Shown here: in pieces, positions 18,824 to 26,058 of the stretch
Layout of the letters: every line of letters starts with the position of its first letter
How positions within the stretch are numbered: position 1 is the first letter of the stretch
From: Pseudomonas lurida
GTDB lineage: Bacteria; Pseudomonadota; Gammaproteobacteria; Pseudomonadales; Pseudomonadaceae
Length of the DNA: 64,000 bases
Assembly (NCBI RefSeq): GCF_002563895.1
Contig: NZ_PDJB01000001.1
Location: 4,571,501-4,635,500, forward strand
Direction: 5' to 3'
Notes under the pieces: generated by a model
The model's database searches: none
The model's input: only the letters and a program-made list of their open reading frames with translations
Told to the model about the DNA's origin: nothing
Made by a program: the position numbers and the translations under genes

Positions 18824-20335
18824 ATGAATAATAAAAACAACGATAAACGTATTCGCAAGATAGAAACCAACGGGGTCGAACAGATCCCGGACGATGAACG
18901 TACCGCCGGCCCCAAGGATCTGTTCCGCCTGATCTTCGGCGGTGCCAACACCTTTGCCACCGCCGTACTGGGCTCCTTCCCCGTGCTGTTCGGCCTCTCA
19001 TTCCAGGCCGGCGCCTGGGCGATTGTGCTAGGCGTGCTGGTGGGTGCGCTGATCCTGGCGCCCATGGGCCTGTTCGGGCCGATCAATGGCACCAACAACG
19101 CCGTGTCTTCCGGTGCGCATTTTGGCGTGCACGGGCGGATCGTCGGCTCGTTCCTCTCGCTGCTGACCGCCATTGCGTTCTTCTCACTGTCGGTGTGGAG
19201 TTCGGGCGACGCACTGGTCGGCGGTGCGAAGCGCCTGGTTGGCCTGCCGGAAACCGACTTGACCCTGGGCCTGGCCTACGGTGTGTTCGCAATTCTGGTA
19301 CTGACCGTGTGCATCTACGGCTTTCGCTTCATGCTGTGGGTCAACCGCATTGCGGTGTGGGCGGCGAGCCTGCTGTTCTTGCTGGGCATCTTCGCCTTCG
19401 CGCCGGCTTTCGACAGCCACTTCGCCGGCACGGTGGGCCTGGGCCAGACCGGTTTCTGGGCCGCCTTCATCGGCGCCGCGCTGGTGGCCATGAGCAACCC
19501 GATTTCCTTCGGTGCGTTCCTGGGCGACTGGTCGCGCTACATCCCGCGTGAAACGCCAAAAATGCGCATCATGCTGGCAGTGGTCCTGGCGCAAATCGCT
19601 ACCTTGATCCCCTTCCTGTTCGGCCTGGCCACCGCGACCATCGTGGCGATCAAGGCGCCGGACTACATCGCGGCCAATAACTATGTTGGCGGTTTGCTCG
19701 CAGTGGCGCCGACCTGGTTCTTCCTGCCGGTGTGCCTGATCGCGGTGATCGGCGGCATGTCCACCGGCACCACCTCGCTGTATGGCACGGGCCTGGACAT
19801 GTCCAGCGTGTTCCCGCGGCTGCTGTCGCGGGTCAAGGCCACCTTGCTGATCGGGGTGATGTCGATTGCCTTCATCTTTATCGGACGTTTCGCCGCCAAC
19901 CTGGTGCAGAGCGTGTCGACCTTCGCCGTGCTGATCATCACCTGCACCACGCCGTGGATGGTGATGATGATCATCGGCCTGATCGTGCGCCGCGGCTTCT
20001 ACTGCCCGGATGACCTGCAGGTGTTCACCCGCGGTGAAACCGGTGGCCGCTACTGGTTCAGCCATGGCTGGAACTGGCGTGGCCTGGGCGCGTGGATTCC
20101 GAGTGCGCTGGTGGGCCTGTGCTTCGTCAACCTGCCGGGGCAGTTCGTCGGGCCACTGGGCAACCTGGCCGACGGCATCGATATCAGCCTGCCGGTAACC
20201 CTGGGACTGGCCTCGGTGGTGTACCTGACCTTGCTTCGCGTGTTCCCGGAACCGGCGGCCGTATACGGGCCGACCGACCCCCGCAGCAAGCGCATGGATG
20301 CGCACGTTAAACCGGCGCTGCAACAGGCCGCCTGA
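18824..20335 (+). CDS. NCS1-family permease (cytosine/purine-permease type) of the gbu locus
   Basis: 503 residues with about 12 membrane helices, after a hydrophilic N-terminus (about 1-40). NCS1 features: the first helix pair after DLFRLIFGGANTF and the conserved stretch SNPISFGAFLGDWSRYIP near 225-240. Located 21 bp after the NTF2-like gene with a GGAG ribosome site, so in the gbu operon. Substrate is probably guanidinobutyrate or a related guanidino compound by context; the family more often carries nucleobases. Confidence 0.83.
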   Translation: MNNKNNDKRIRKIETNGVEQIPDDERTAGPKDLFRLIFGGANTFATAVLGSFPVLFGLSFQAGAWAIVLGVLVGALILAPMGLFGPINGTNNAVSSGAHFGVHGRIVGSFLSLLTAIAFFSLSVWSSGDALVGGAKRLVGLPETDLTLGLAYGVFAILVLTVCIYGFRFMLWVNRIAVWAASLLFLLGIFAFAPAFDSHFAGTVGLGQTGFWAAFIGAALVAMSNPISFGAFLGDWSRYIPRETPKMRIMLAVVLAQIATLIPFLFGLATATIVAIKAPDYIAANNYVGGLLAVAPTWFFLPVCLIAVIGGMSTGTTSLYGTGLDMSSVFPRLLSRVKATLLIGVMSIAFIFIGRFAANLVQSVSTFAVLIITCTTPWMVMMIIGLIVRRGFYCPDDLQVFTRGETGGRYWFSHGWNWRGLGAWIPSALVGLCFVNLPGQFVGPLGNLADGIDISLPVTLGLASVVYLTLLRVFPEPAAVYGPTDPRSKRMDAHVKPALQQAA

Positions 20336-20369
20336 TCCCCATAAAAACGATAATCGGAGACTCGCCGTC

Positions 20370-21752
20370 ATGGCTTTGGATTTATTCGTCGTACTCATCT
20401 ACGCCGCCGGCATGCTCGTGCTCGGCTATTACGGCATGCGCCGCGCCAAGACCCACGAGGACTACCTGGTAGCCGGGCGAAACCTCGGCCCGTCGCTGTA
20501 CATGGGCACTATGGCCGCCACGGTCTTGGGCGGCGCGTCCACCGTCGGCACCGTGCGCCTGGGCTACGTGCATGGCATCTCCGGCTTCTGGCTGTGTGCC
20601 GCGCTGGGCATGGGCATCATTGCGCTAAACCTGTTCCTGGCCAAGCCGCTGTTGAAGCTGAAGATCTTCACCGTGACCCAGGTCCTCGAAAAACGCTACA
20701 ACCCCATGGCCCGACAGGCCAGCGCCGTGATCATGCTGGCCTACGCGCTGATGATCGGCGTGACCTCGATCCTGGCCATCGGGACCGTGCTGCAAGTGCT
20801 GTTCGGCCTGCCGTTCTGGATCTCGGTATTGCTCGGCGGTGGTGTCGTGGTGGTGTACTCGACCATTGGCGGCATGTGGTCGCTGACCCTGACCGATATC
20901 GTGCAGTTCGTGATCAAGACCGTCGGCCTGATGTTCATCCTGCTGCCGATCTGCCTGTACCGCGTTGGCGGCTGGGACGAGCTGGTGGCCAAGCTGCCCG
21001 CGTCGAGCTTCAGCTTCACCGCGATCGGCTGGGACACGATCATCACCTACTTCATGATCTACTTCTTCGGCATCCTGATCGGCCAGGACATCTGGCAGCG
21101 GGTATTCACCGCGCGTGACGAAAAGGTCGCCAAGTATGCAGGCACGTTCGCCGGCTTCTACTGCATCCTCTACGGCCTGGCGTGTGCACTGATCGGCATG
21201 GCCGCGCACGTGCTGATCCCGGACCTGGATAACGTCAACAACGCATTCGCAGCCATTGTGAAAATGTCGCTGCCCGACGGCATCCGTGGCCTGGTGATCG
21301 CCGCTGCTCTCGCGGCGATGATGTCCACCGCCAGCGCCGGCCTCCTCGCCGCCTCCACCGTGCTGACCGAAGACCTGCTGCCGCGCCTGCGTGGCGGCAA
21401 ACAGTCGAGCCTGGCCGTCAACCGCCTGTTCACGATGCTGACCGGTATTGCCGTGCTGGGGATCGCATTGGTGGTGAGCGACGTGATCAGCGCACTCACC
21501 CTGGCGTACAACCTGCTGGTGGGCGGTATGTTGATCCCGCTGATCGGCGCGATCTTCTGGAAACGCGCGACGACATCGGGTGCGATCACCTCCATGACCC
21601 TGGGCTTTGTGACGGCGCTGGTGTTTATGTTCAAGGATGGCTTGGATGCAAACACGCCGATCTACTACAGCCTGGCGATTGGCTTGGTGAGTTTTGTGCT
21701 GGTGAGCTTGCTGTCGCGCCGACCAGAGGGCGTGGCGGCTCGCGCGGCTTGA
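20370..21752 (+). CDS. Sodium:solute symporter (SSS family) of the gbu locus
   Basis: 460 residues from the ATG at 20370 with GGAGA upstream; a start at 20298 would overlap the previous gene. About 13 membrane helices. SSS signatures: GRNLGPSLYMGTMAATVLGG (about 40-60) and the sodium-site helix AAALAAMMSTASAGLLAAS (about 310-330). It is the last gene before a strong terminator, so the gbu operon is gbuA-NTF2-NCS1-SSS. Two different transporters in one operon suggest two substrates or uptake plus exchange. Matches PA1418. Confidence 0.9.
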   Translation: MALDLFVVLIYAAGMLVLGYYGMRRAKTHEDYLVAGRNLGPSLYMGTMAATVLGGASTVGTVRLGYVHGISGFWLCAALGMGIIALNLFLAKPLLKLKIFTVTQVLEKRYNPMARQASAVIMLAYALMIGVTSILAIGTVLQVLFGLPFWISVLLGGGVVVVYSTIGGMWSLTLTDIVQFVIKTVGLMFILLPICLYRVGGWDELVAKLPASSFSFTAIGWDTIITYFMIYFFGILIGQDIWQRVFTARDEKVAKYAGTFAGFYCILYGLACALIGMAAHVLIPDLDNVNNAFAAIVKMSLPDGIRGLVIAAALAAMMSTASAGLLAASTVLTEDLLPRLRGGKQSSLAVNRLFTMLTGIAVLGIALVVSDVISALTLAYNLLVGGMLIPLIGAIFWKRATTSGAITSMTLGFVTALVFMFKDGLDANTPIYYSLAIGLVSFVLVSLLSRRPEGVAARAA

Positions 21753-21783
21753 GAGCGCGCGGGGTTTAAAGCGGTTTCTTCAG

Positions 21784-21818
21784 CGGGCACGACGTCGGAG
21801 GTCGTGCCCGTTTTTTTT
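21784..21818 (+). terminator. Intrinsic terminator of the gbu operon
   Basis: Perfect 10-bp stem CGGGCACGAC / GTCGTGCCCG with a 7-nt loop and eight T residues. It closes the operon immediately before the convergent fusion gene, whose stop abuts the T-run. Confidence 0.93.
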
Positions 21819-23386
21819 CATTGATACAGTGCCGAACTCGCAGCAGCTTTTACCTGGATGATTTCCTGGACCAGGCAGGCCCAGATCAACCCAAGTGTTA
21901 TGCACTCGGAATATGTTGCCCCGTCCACAATCAGGTTGGATGCGACGCAATGGACTATCGAAATTCCATCCAGCGCCCCTCCCCCCTGCGCAGTGATCAC
22001 GAACTGCTCCCTGCTCAGCTCTGCAATTTGCACCAGGCCCAGATGCTGGGGAAGGAATTCAACCCCAGACCGGAGCAACAGCGACGTAATCCCAGCCAGG
22101 AAACAGCTGGATTCCAGACCGTCTGCTGATGCATCAATCGAAGGATTGTCCGCCAGGAGCTTTTCAAACAGCTCGATGCCTACGCCGTTGAACTCGTCAG
22201 TCAAATACCGATTCGCGAGCAGTAGGTAATCGTCATGCTGCGCATTGGCAGTCGTCATCACAGACCCTCGACCGACTCCATCGTTGGCCTGACTTCCCTC
22301 GTATACTGTGACCCGATAATTTGCCAGGCGGAACATCAAGGCTTGCAGCAGGCCGTTGATACCTCGACCGATGATGGAGACGCAGGGCGCATCGGCAGAG
22401 GCGTGCTGGGCGGGGATCATCAATGACTGCGCGCGCTTGCGCCTGACTATGCCGTGCAAGGCCTTCAAGCTCAACTGCACTGAAACGGCGCAATCTAGGT
22501 CGCACTGGCAAGCTTCGGTGGTGGCCGCGTGTGTAGTCAGCGTCGCGGGCTTACGCCAGGTGGAGACACTGCAACCGAGCGCTTGCGTGCGCATCCGAAA
22601 TGCATCCAATGCCCCGGGGGCACAGTCCAGTACAAGCTGGGTGTGTTCGGCAATTGCCAGGGTTTGCAACGCGTCATCACTGAAGATATCCGGTTTGGAG
22701 ACACAGACCAGGCGAGCGACTTTGTCCATACGCTGAATCAGGGCTCTCTCAATGCGATAAGCGGCGTCACCCTTCAGGGATAAGCAAAGGGGGACAGCAC
22801 AGGCCCCCTCCAGCGCCTCGGACCAGTCCTCCACGAATGACACTCGACTGTTAATATTGCCCGCTGAACGGCCGTGTCTATCCACTACTTTGACCCGGAC
22901 CTCCGGATCACGATCAAGTAAGCGTTTGACAAGCTCTTTACCCACATTGCCGTATCCCAGCACACAGATATCAGGAGGTAGGGAGCCATCGGCCCGCTTC
23001 AACCAGTGCGCGATATAGACAGCGATATGCGACGCTTCAACCCCTGGCGTGTTGCCGACTCGGATACCCTTGGACTCGCACAAATTCAGCCGTACGTTAT
23101 CCAGGCTGTTGCCTCTGCGGATTAAATGGAGGTCCCCAAAAGGGTGGGATATACGCCATTGCTCAATGACATCGGCATCGATGGCTTGGCCGCCGACAAT
23201 CATCATCGATGGACGCAAGAGCCCGATCTGGATAAGCAGTGCCTGTTTGCCGATCGTCGGGGGAAGAAACACGACGTTATCGGGCGCCCGTGCCTTCCAA
23301 CCCCTCGAGGCCGGTGCGATATGCAGAATATTGCCGGTTGTGGCGATAAGTGACGCGGCGACGGGCGGAACTGAAGAGAGCAACAT
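21818..23386 (-). CDS. 2-hydroxyacid dehydrogenase / FAD-oxidoreductase fusion protein
   Basis: 522 residues from the ATG at 23386, which has GGAG eight bases upstream; a GTG at 23437 has no such site. N-terminal half: NAD-binding D-2-hydroxyacid-dehydrogenase-like domain, with VGNTPGVEASHIAVYIAHWL (110-129), GYGNVGKE (144-151), Asp169 closing the Rossmann motif (NAD preference) and the family His286 in TLTTHAATTEA. The usual catalytic Arg is replaced (VSKPDIFSDDAL, 229-240). C-terminal half: dinucleotide loop IIGRGINGL (338-346) ending in Glu363, and a DAO-like SVMTTANAQ (375-383), but only about 185 residues, half a normal DAO domain. Function is unknown. GC is lower than in neighbours. Confidence 0.75.
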   Translation of the reverse strand: MLLSSVPPVAASLIATTGNILHIAPASRGWKARAPDNVVFLPPTIGKQALLIQIGLLRPSMMIVGGQAIDADVIEQWRISHPFGDLHLIRRGNSLDNVRLNLCESKGIRVGNTPGVEASHIAVYIAHWLKRADGSLPPDICVLGYGNVGKELVKRLLDRDPEVRVKVVDRHGRSAGNINSRVSFVEDWSEALEGACAVPLCLSLKGDAAYRIERALIQRMDKVARLVCVSKPDIFSDDALQTLAIAEHTQLVLDCAPGALDAFRMRTQALGCSVSTWRKPATLTTHAATTEACQCDLDCAVSVQLSLKALHGIVRRKRAQSLMIPAQHASADAPCVSIIGRGINGLLQALMFRLANYRVTVYEGSQANDGVGRGSVMTTANAQHDDYLLLANRYLTDEFNGVGIELFEKLLADNPSIDASADGLESSCFLAGITSLLLRSGVEFLPQHLGLVQIAELSREQFVITAQGGGALDGISIVHCVASNLIVDGATYSECITLGLIWACLVQEIIQVKAAASSALYQ

Positions 23387-23587
23387 AGATGTGTCTCCAA
23401 CCGTTCTGACTGATGCCCAAAAGGGGCGTTCAATCACGTTGGGGCGCTGTAAAAATGCGCTGGCGTTTTAACCTATGCGTATCTCTCGAATGGGATAAGC
23501 CAGCCAATTCTGACTGTCAGGTAGTCCAATTCCGACCATAAGACGCCAAAGCCTGACGGATAGATTCCTTGGGGTTGTTCCGCACCC

Positions 23588-23965
23588 TTACCGCGTTGAC
23601 CTTCCAAACAAATCACCGCACGCCTTGCAGCCGAAAAAATACAGCTCGGTTGCCGGGCACTCGATCTCCCCTGTCGCGCCCGCCCTCACTCGCCAAATAC
23701 AGGCCTTGCCGCGATATTTCAGCGTGCCTTCCAGGTAACAAGGCGCCCAGTCGTACTCGTCATGCAGCGTGCGCCCATCAATAGGCTCAGCGCGCTTGAA
23801 GAAGGATGCGATCTCGCCCTCATCCAGCGCAACGTCACGGGGTCGACAGCGTTCGGGCTCGCCAGAGCGAAAATTCGATATGGAAATTTCGTCAATATCT
23901 GGAGGGGAAGCTGCGCACCCGGCGAGTATTACCCACACGCCAAACAACCATGGCCGTAGGCTCAT
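23588..23965 (-). CDS. Cys-rich lipoprotein, putative immunity protein
   Basis: 125 residues. Signal sequence with lipobox ILAGC (Cys17), then a compact domain with six cysteines (40, 76, 89, 103, 113, 116) that could pair as disulfides; the segment RTLHDEYDWAPCYLEG is central. The ATG overlaps the amidase stop by four bases (ATGA), so synthesis of the two is coupled. A periplasm-facing lipoprotein coupled to a peptidoglycan hydrolase is the usual arrangement for an immunity protein; that role is inferred. An alternative is an amidase cofactor or inhibitor. No named family recognised. Confidence 0.7.
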   Translation of the reverse strand: MSLRPWLFGVWVILAGCAASPPDIDEISISNFRSGEPERCRPRDVALDEGEIASFFKRAEPIDGRTLHDEYDWAPCYLEGTLKYRGKACIWRVRAGATGEIECPATELYFFGCKACGDLFGRSTR

Positions 23966-24576
23966 TGCCACACCGCGCTGCTGGCTTCGCCTGGGTGTTT
24001 GTAGGCGATTTGCGGATGCGTGTAGACGTCTTCGGGGGTCAGGCCGAAATGACCATACAACTCTGCCACCAACCACTGCAGCGCTTGATTCTGCAGGGCA
24101 GTCACCTCTTCGTAACGGGCAGCATCCAGATGCTTGCCAACCAATTCAATCCCCAAGGAATCCGCGTTCATCGGGTATCGCTCAGGGTAGTCCTTGGTGC
24201 GCTCATAGCGGTCCAGCGCGCGAATCTGCAACGTCCAAGTGAGCGCTTGGATTGTCTGAATTTGCGCGGTGTCGCACTTGGCCTGATCAGTGGCCAGGCA
24301 TTTGGAACGCAGGTAGCGACCCACGTGGTAACAGCGTTTTTTGAGGCTGGCCGTCTGGTAGATCACACCATTTTTCTCAATGAGAAAATGCGCCCCGCTT
24401 CCCTTGGCCAGGTAACCGTTGAAGGTGTGCTGGGCGGTTGGGGCGTCCGTTTGATGGACCACCAGCGCGCTCACGCCGCGCAAATCACCGTGTTCGATCG
24501 TTTGAAACCGACGGGGTTTGACCCTGTCGGACATCAACATTCCTTCGTTATCAATGCGCGACATTCCAATGCCCAT
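23962..24576 (-). CDS. N-acetylmuramoyl-L-alanine amidase (Amidase_2/PGRP fold)
   Basis: 204 residues from 24576; an ATG four codons in (24564) is equally possible. Amidase_2 features: zinc ligands His41 (VVHQTD) and His187 (YTHPQI) with a likely acidic partner Glu197 (HPGEAS), and the NADSLGIELVG strand (137-147), as in AmpD NxxSIGIE. It cleaves the bond between MurNAc and L-Ala. No signal peptide is visible, so it is either a cytosolic AmpD-like enzyme or needs a secretion system. The SRIDNEG..MSDRV N-terminus and the coupled lipoprotein resemble type VI-type amidase effectors (inference). No vgrG, PAAR or tss gene is in the window. Confidence 0.8.
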   Translation of the reverse strand: MGIGMSRIDNEGMLMSDRVKPRRFQTIEHGDLRGVSALVVHQTDAPTAQHTFNGYLAKGSGAHFLIEKNGVIYQTASLKKRCYHVGRYLRSKCLATDQAKCDTAQIQTIQALTWTLQIRALDRYERTKDYPERYPMNADSLGIELVGKHLDAARYEEVTALQNQALQWLVAELYGHFGLTPEDVYTHPQIAYKHPGEASSAVWQ

Positions 24577-24796
24577 TCATCCATGTGAAGGCGAAAATAT
24601 AGAAGGACGAGCGGGAAAAGGGCACGGATGACGGAATAAGAAGAAGTCTCTGACGACGAGACGCGCAACGTCAGATAATTGCGGGCAGTACGAAATGAAC
24701 AACGGCTGCACTCGAATAACAGGGACTGGAACACGCCCTGTTGAATGCCCCACGGTGCAGCGCCCGCGCGACGGGATCGCGTGAGCGCTTCACGAC

Positions 24797-24919
24797 TTAC
24801 CTGCGACGTGGGCGACGCTGCTCGTCATCTGTGCGAATAGGCACCGGCTGCAGCGGAGGCTCGATCAAGCCCAGTGCAACACCCAGATCATGGAGCCAGT
24901 TTTGAATTTTCTCTTTCAT
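24797..24919 (-). CDS. PA1414-family small protein (40 aa); possible host of a SicX-like sRNA
   Basis: 40 residues, starting MKEKIQNWLHDLGVALG and ending in a run of arginines (QRRPRRR), from an ATG with a strong AAGGGGG site seven bases upstream. It is an amphipathic helix followed by a Pro-rich turn and a basic tail. It matches my recollection of the PA1414 family, and it sits next to a LysR gene in the gbu neighbourhood as PA1414 does in P. aeruginosa. In that species the locus produces SicX, an oxygen-responsive sRNA. An Anr-like box lies upstream (25038-25051). Family call by recall; RNA role inferred. Confidence 0.72.
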   Translation of the reverse strand: MKEKIQNWLHDLGVALGLIEPPLQPVPIRTDDEQRRPRRR

Positions 24920-25037
24920 GGTTGCCCCCTTTGAGGGTAATGCTGGTAGGCGCAAGTTCTGTCGCCTTTTCCTACACTGATAGTAGCCCTAAGTCCTACG
25001 TATTGCTTGAACGAAACCACAACGAACTATTACTGAA

Positions 25038-25051
25038 TTGATCCAAATCCT
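25038..25051 (-). promoter_or_regulatory. Candidate Anr/Dnr (FNR-type) box upstream of the PA1414-like gene
   Basis: TTGAT-N4-ATCCT on the plus strand, 8 of 10 positions of the palindrome TTGAT-N4-ATCAA, 119 bp upstream of the small ORF start and within the gap that ends at the LysR gene stop (25062). It would make the ORF/RNA oxygen-controlled. No transcription start can be fixed from sequence alone. Confidence 0.5.
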
Positions 25052-25061
25052 GACGGATCGT

Positions 25062-25955
25062 TCAAGCAATCGCTCGTGCGTCTTGCAGGACCTTGGCCTT
25101 GCCCTCTTGCTGCAGGTCGATCCATGCGTTGAGGTTAGCGCCGAGCATACCCTTTCGCCACATCAGCCAGGTTGTCGCAGTAGCAAAAGGCCCTGTCAGC
25201 GGATGAACGGACACACTGTCCTTGCCTGGCAGGCTGGCGAGCATGGATTCAGACATCAACGCCACCCCGGATCCAGCGATCACGCAGGCGAGCATGCCTT
25301 GATACGACTCGATCTCAATCGCCCGGCCCATGGCCACCCGCTCGTGGGAAAACCAGGTTTCCAGGCGCGTGCGGTAGGCGCAACTGCGACGGAAGGTGAA
25401 CACCGAGCGGCCCGCCACGTCCTGCGGCCCGCGTACCGGCGGGTGATCGGCTTCGCAGATCAGCACCAGGCGTTCCTCGCACAGGGCTACGCCGTCCAGG
25501 GAGGCGACGGTGATGGGGCCGTCCACAAAGGCAGCATCCAGGCGACCGGTAATCAGGCCTTCGAGCAGCTCGCCGCTGGGTGCCGACTGCACCTGAAGGT
25601 TCACCATCGGATAAGCCTTGTGATAACCCGCCAGCAACTTCGGCAAATGAACCGCCGCCGTGCTGTACATGCTACCCAGCACAAAGTCACCAGCCGGTTG
25701 CCCACCTTGTACGGCGCCGTGGGCTTCGTCGTGCAGGGCCAGCAGACGGGTGCTGTAGTCCAGCAACACTTTGCCCGCTGGAGAAAGCTGCAAGCGTTGG
25801 CGCTCGCGCACGAACAACTCGACCCCAAGTTGTTCCTCCATCTGTTTGAGCCGGGTCGACAGGTTTGACGGCACGCGGTGCAGGCGCTCGGCCGCACGGG
25901 TAATGGAGCCCTCTTCCGCCACGGCCTGGAAAATGCGCAATTGACTGAACTCCAT
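25062..25955 (-). CDS. ptrR: LysR-family regulator, PtrR-like
   Basis: 297 residues from the ATG at 25955, with GGAGA upstream. N-terminal helix-turn-helix MEFSQLRIFQAVAEEGSITRA...RVPSNLSTRLKQMEEQLG (about 1-55), then a type-2 periplasmic-binding-like effector domain. The HTH sequence (LHRVPSNLSTRLKQ) is typical of PtrR, described as the putrescine-utilisation regulator. It is divergent from an MFS transporter gene, a likely target. The name is by sequence resemblance and could be a paralogue. Confidence 0.75.
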   Translation of the reverse strand: MEFSQLRIFQAVAEEGSITRAAERLHRVPSNLSTRLKQMEEQLGVELFVRERQRLQLSPAGKVLLDYSTRLLALHDEAHGAVQGGQPAGDFVLGSMYSTAAVHLPKLLAGYHKAYPMVNLQVQSAPSGELLEGLITGRLDAAFVDGPITVASLDGVALCEERLVLICEADHPPVRGPQDVAGRSVFTFRRSCAYRTRLETWFSHERVAMGRAIEIESYQGMLACVIAGSGVALMSESMLASLPGKDSVSVHPLTGPFATATTWLMWRKGMLGANLNAWIDLQQEGKAKVLQDARAIA

Positions 25956-26058
25956 ACCTTTCTCCAAAACTGAACAAGTTACTCACTATTATTCAATTTT
26001 ACAGAAAGTCAATCCGCTTTAGCCTGAAGGTATTCGTTTACCCGCAGGAAACTTGACC

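Noticed and set aside
21818..25061. Prophage or integrative element remnant in the accessory slot
   Set aside because: No integrase, transposase, att-like repeat or tRNA was seen at the ends; only content and base composition hint at transfer.
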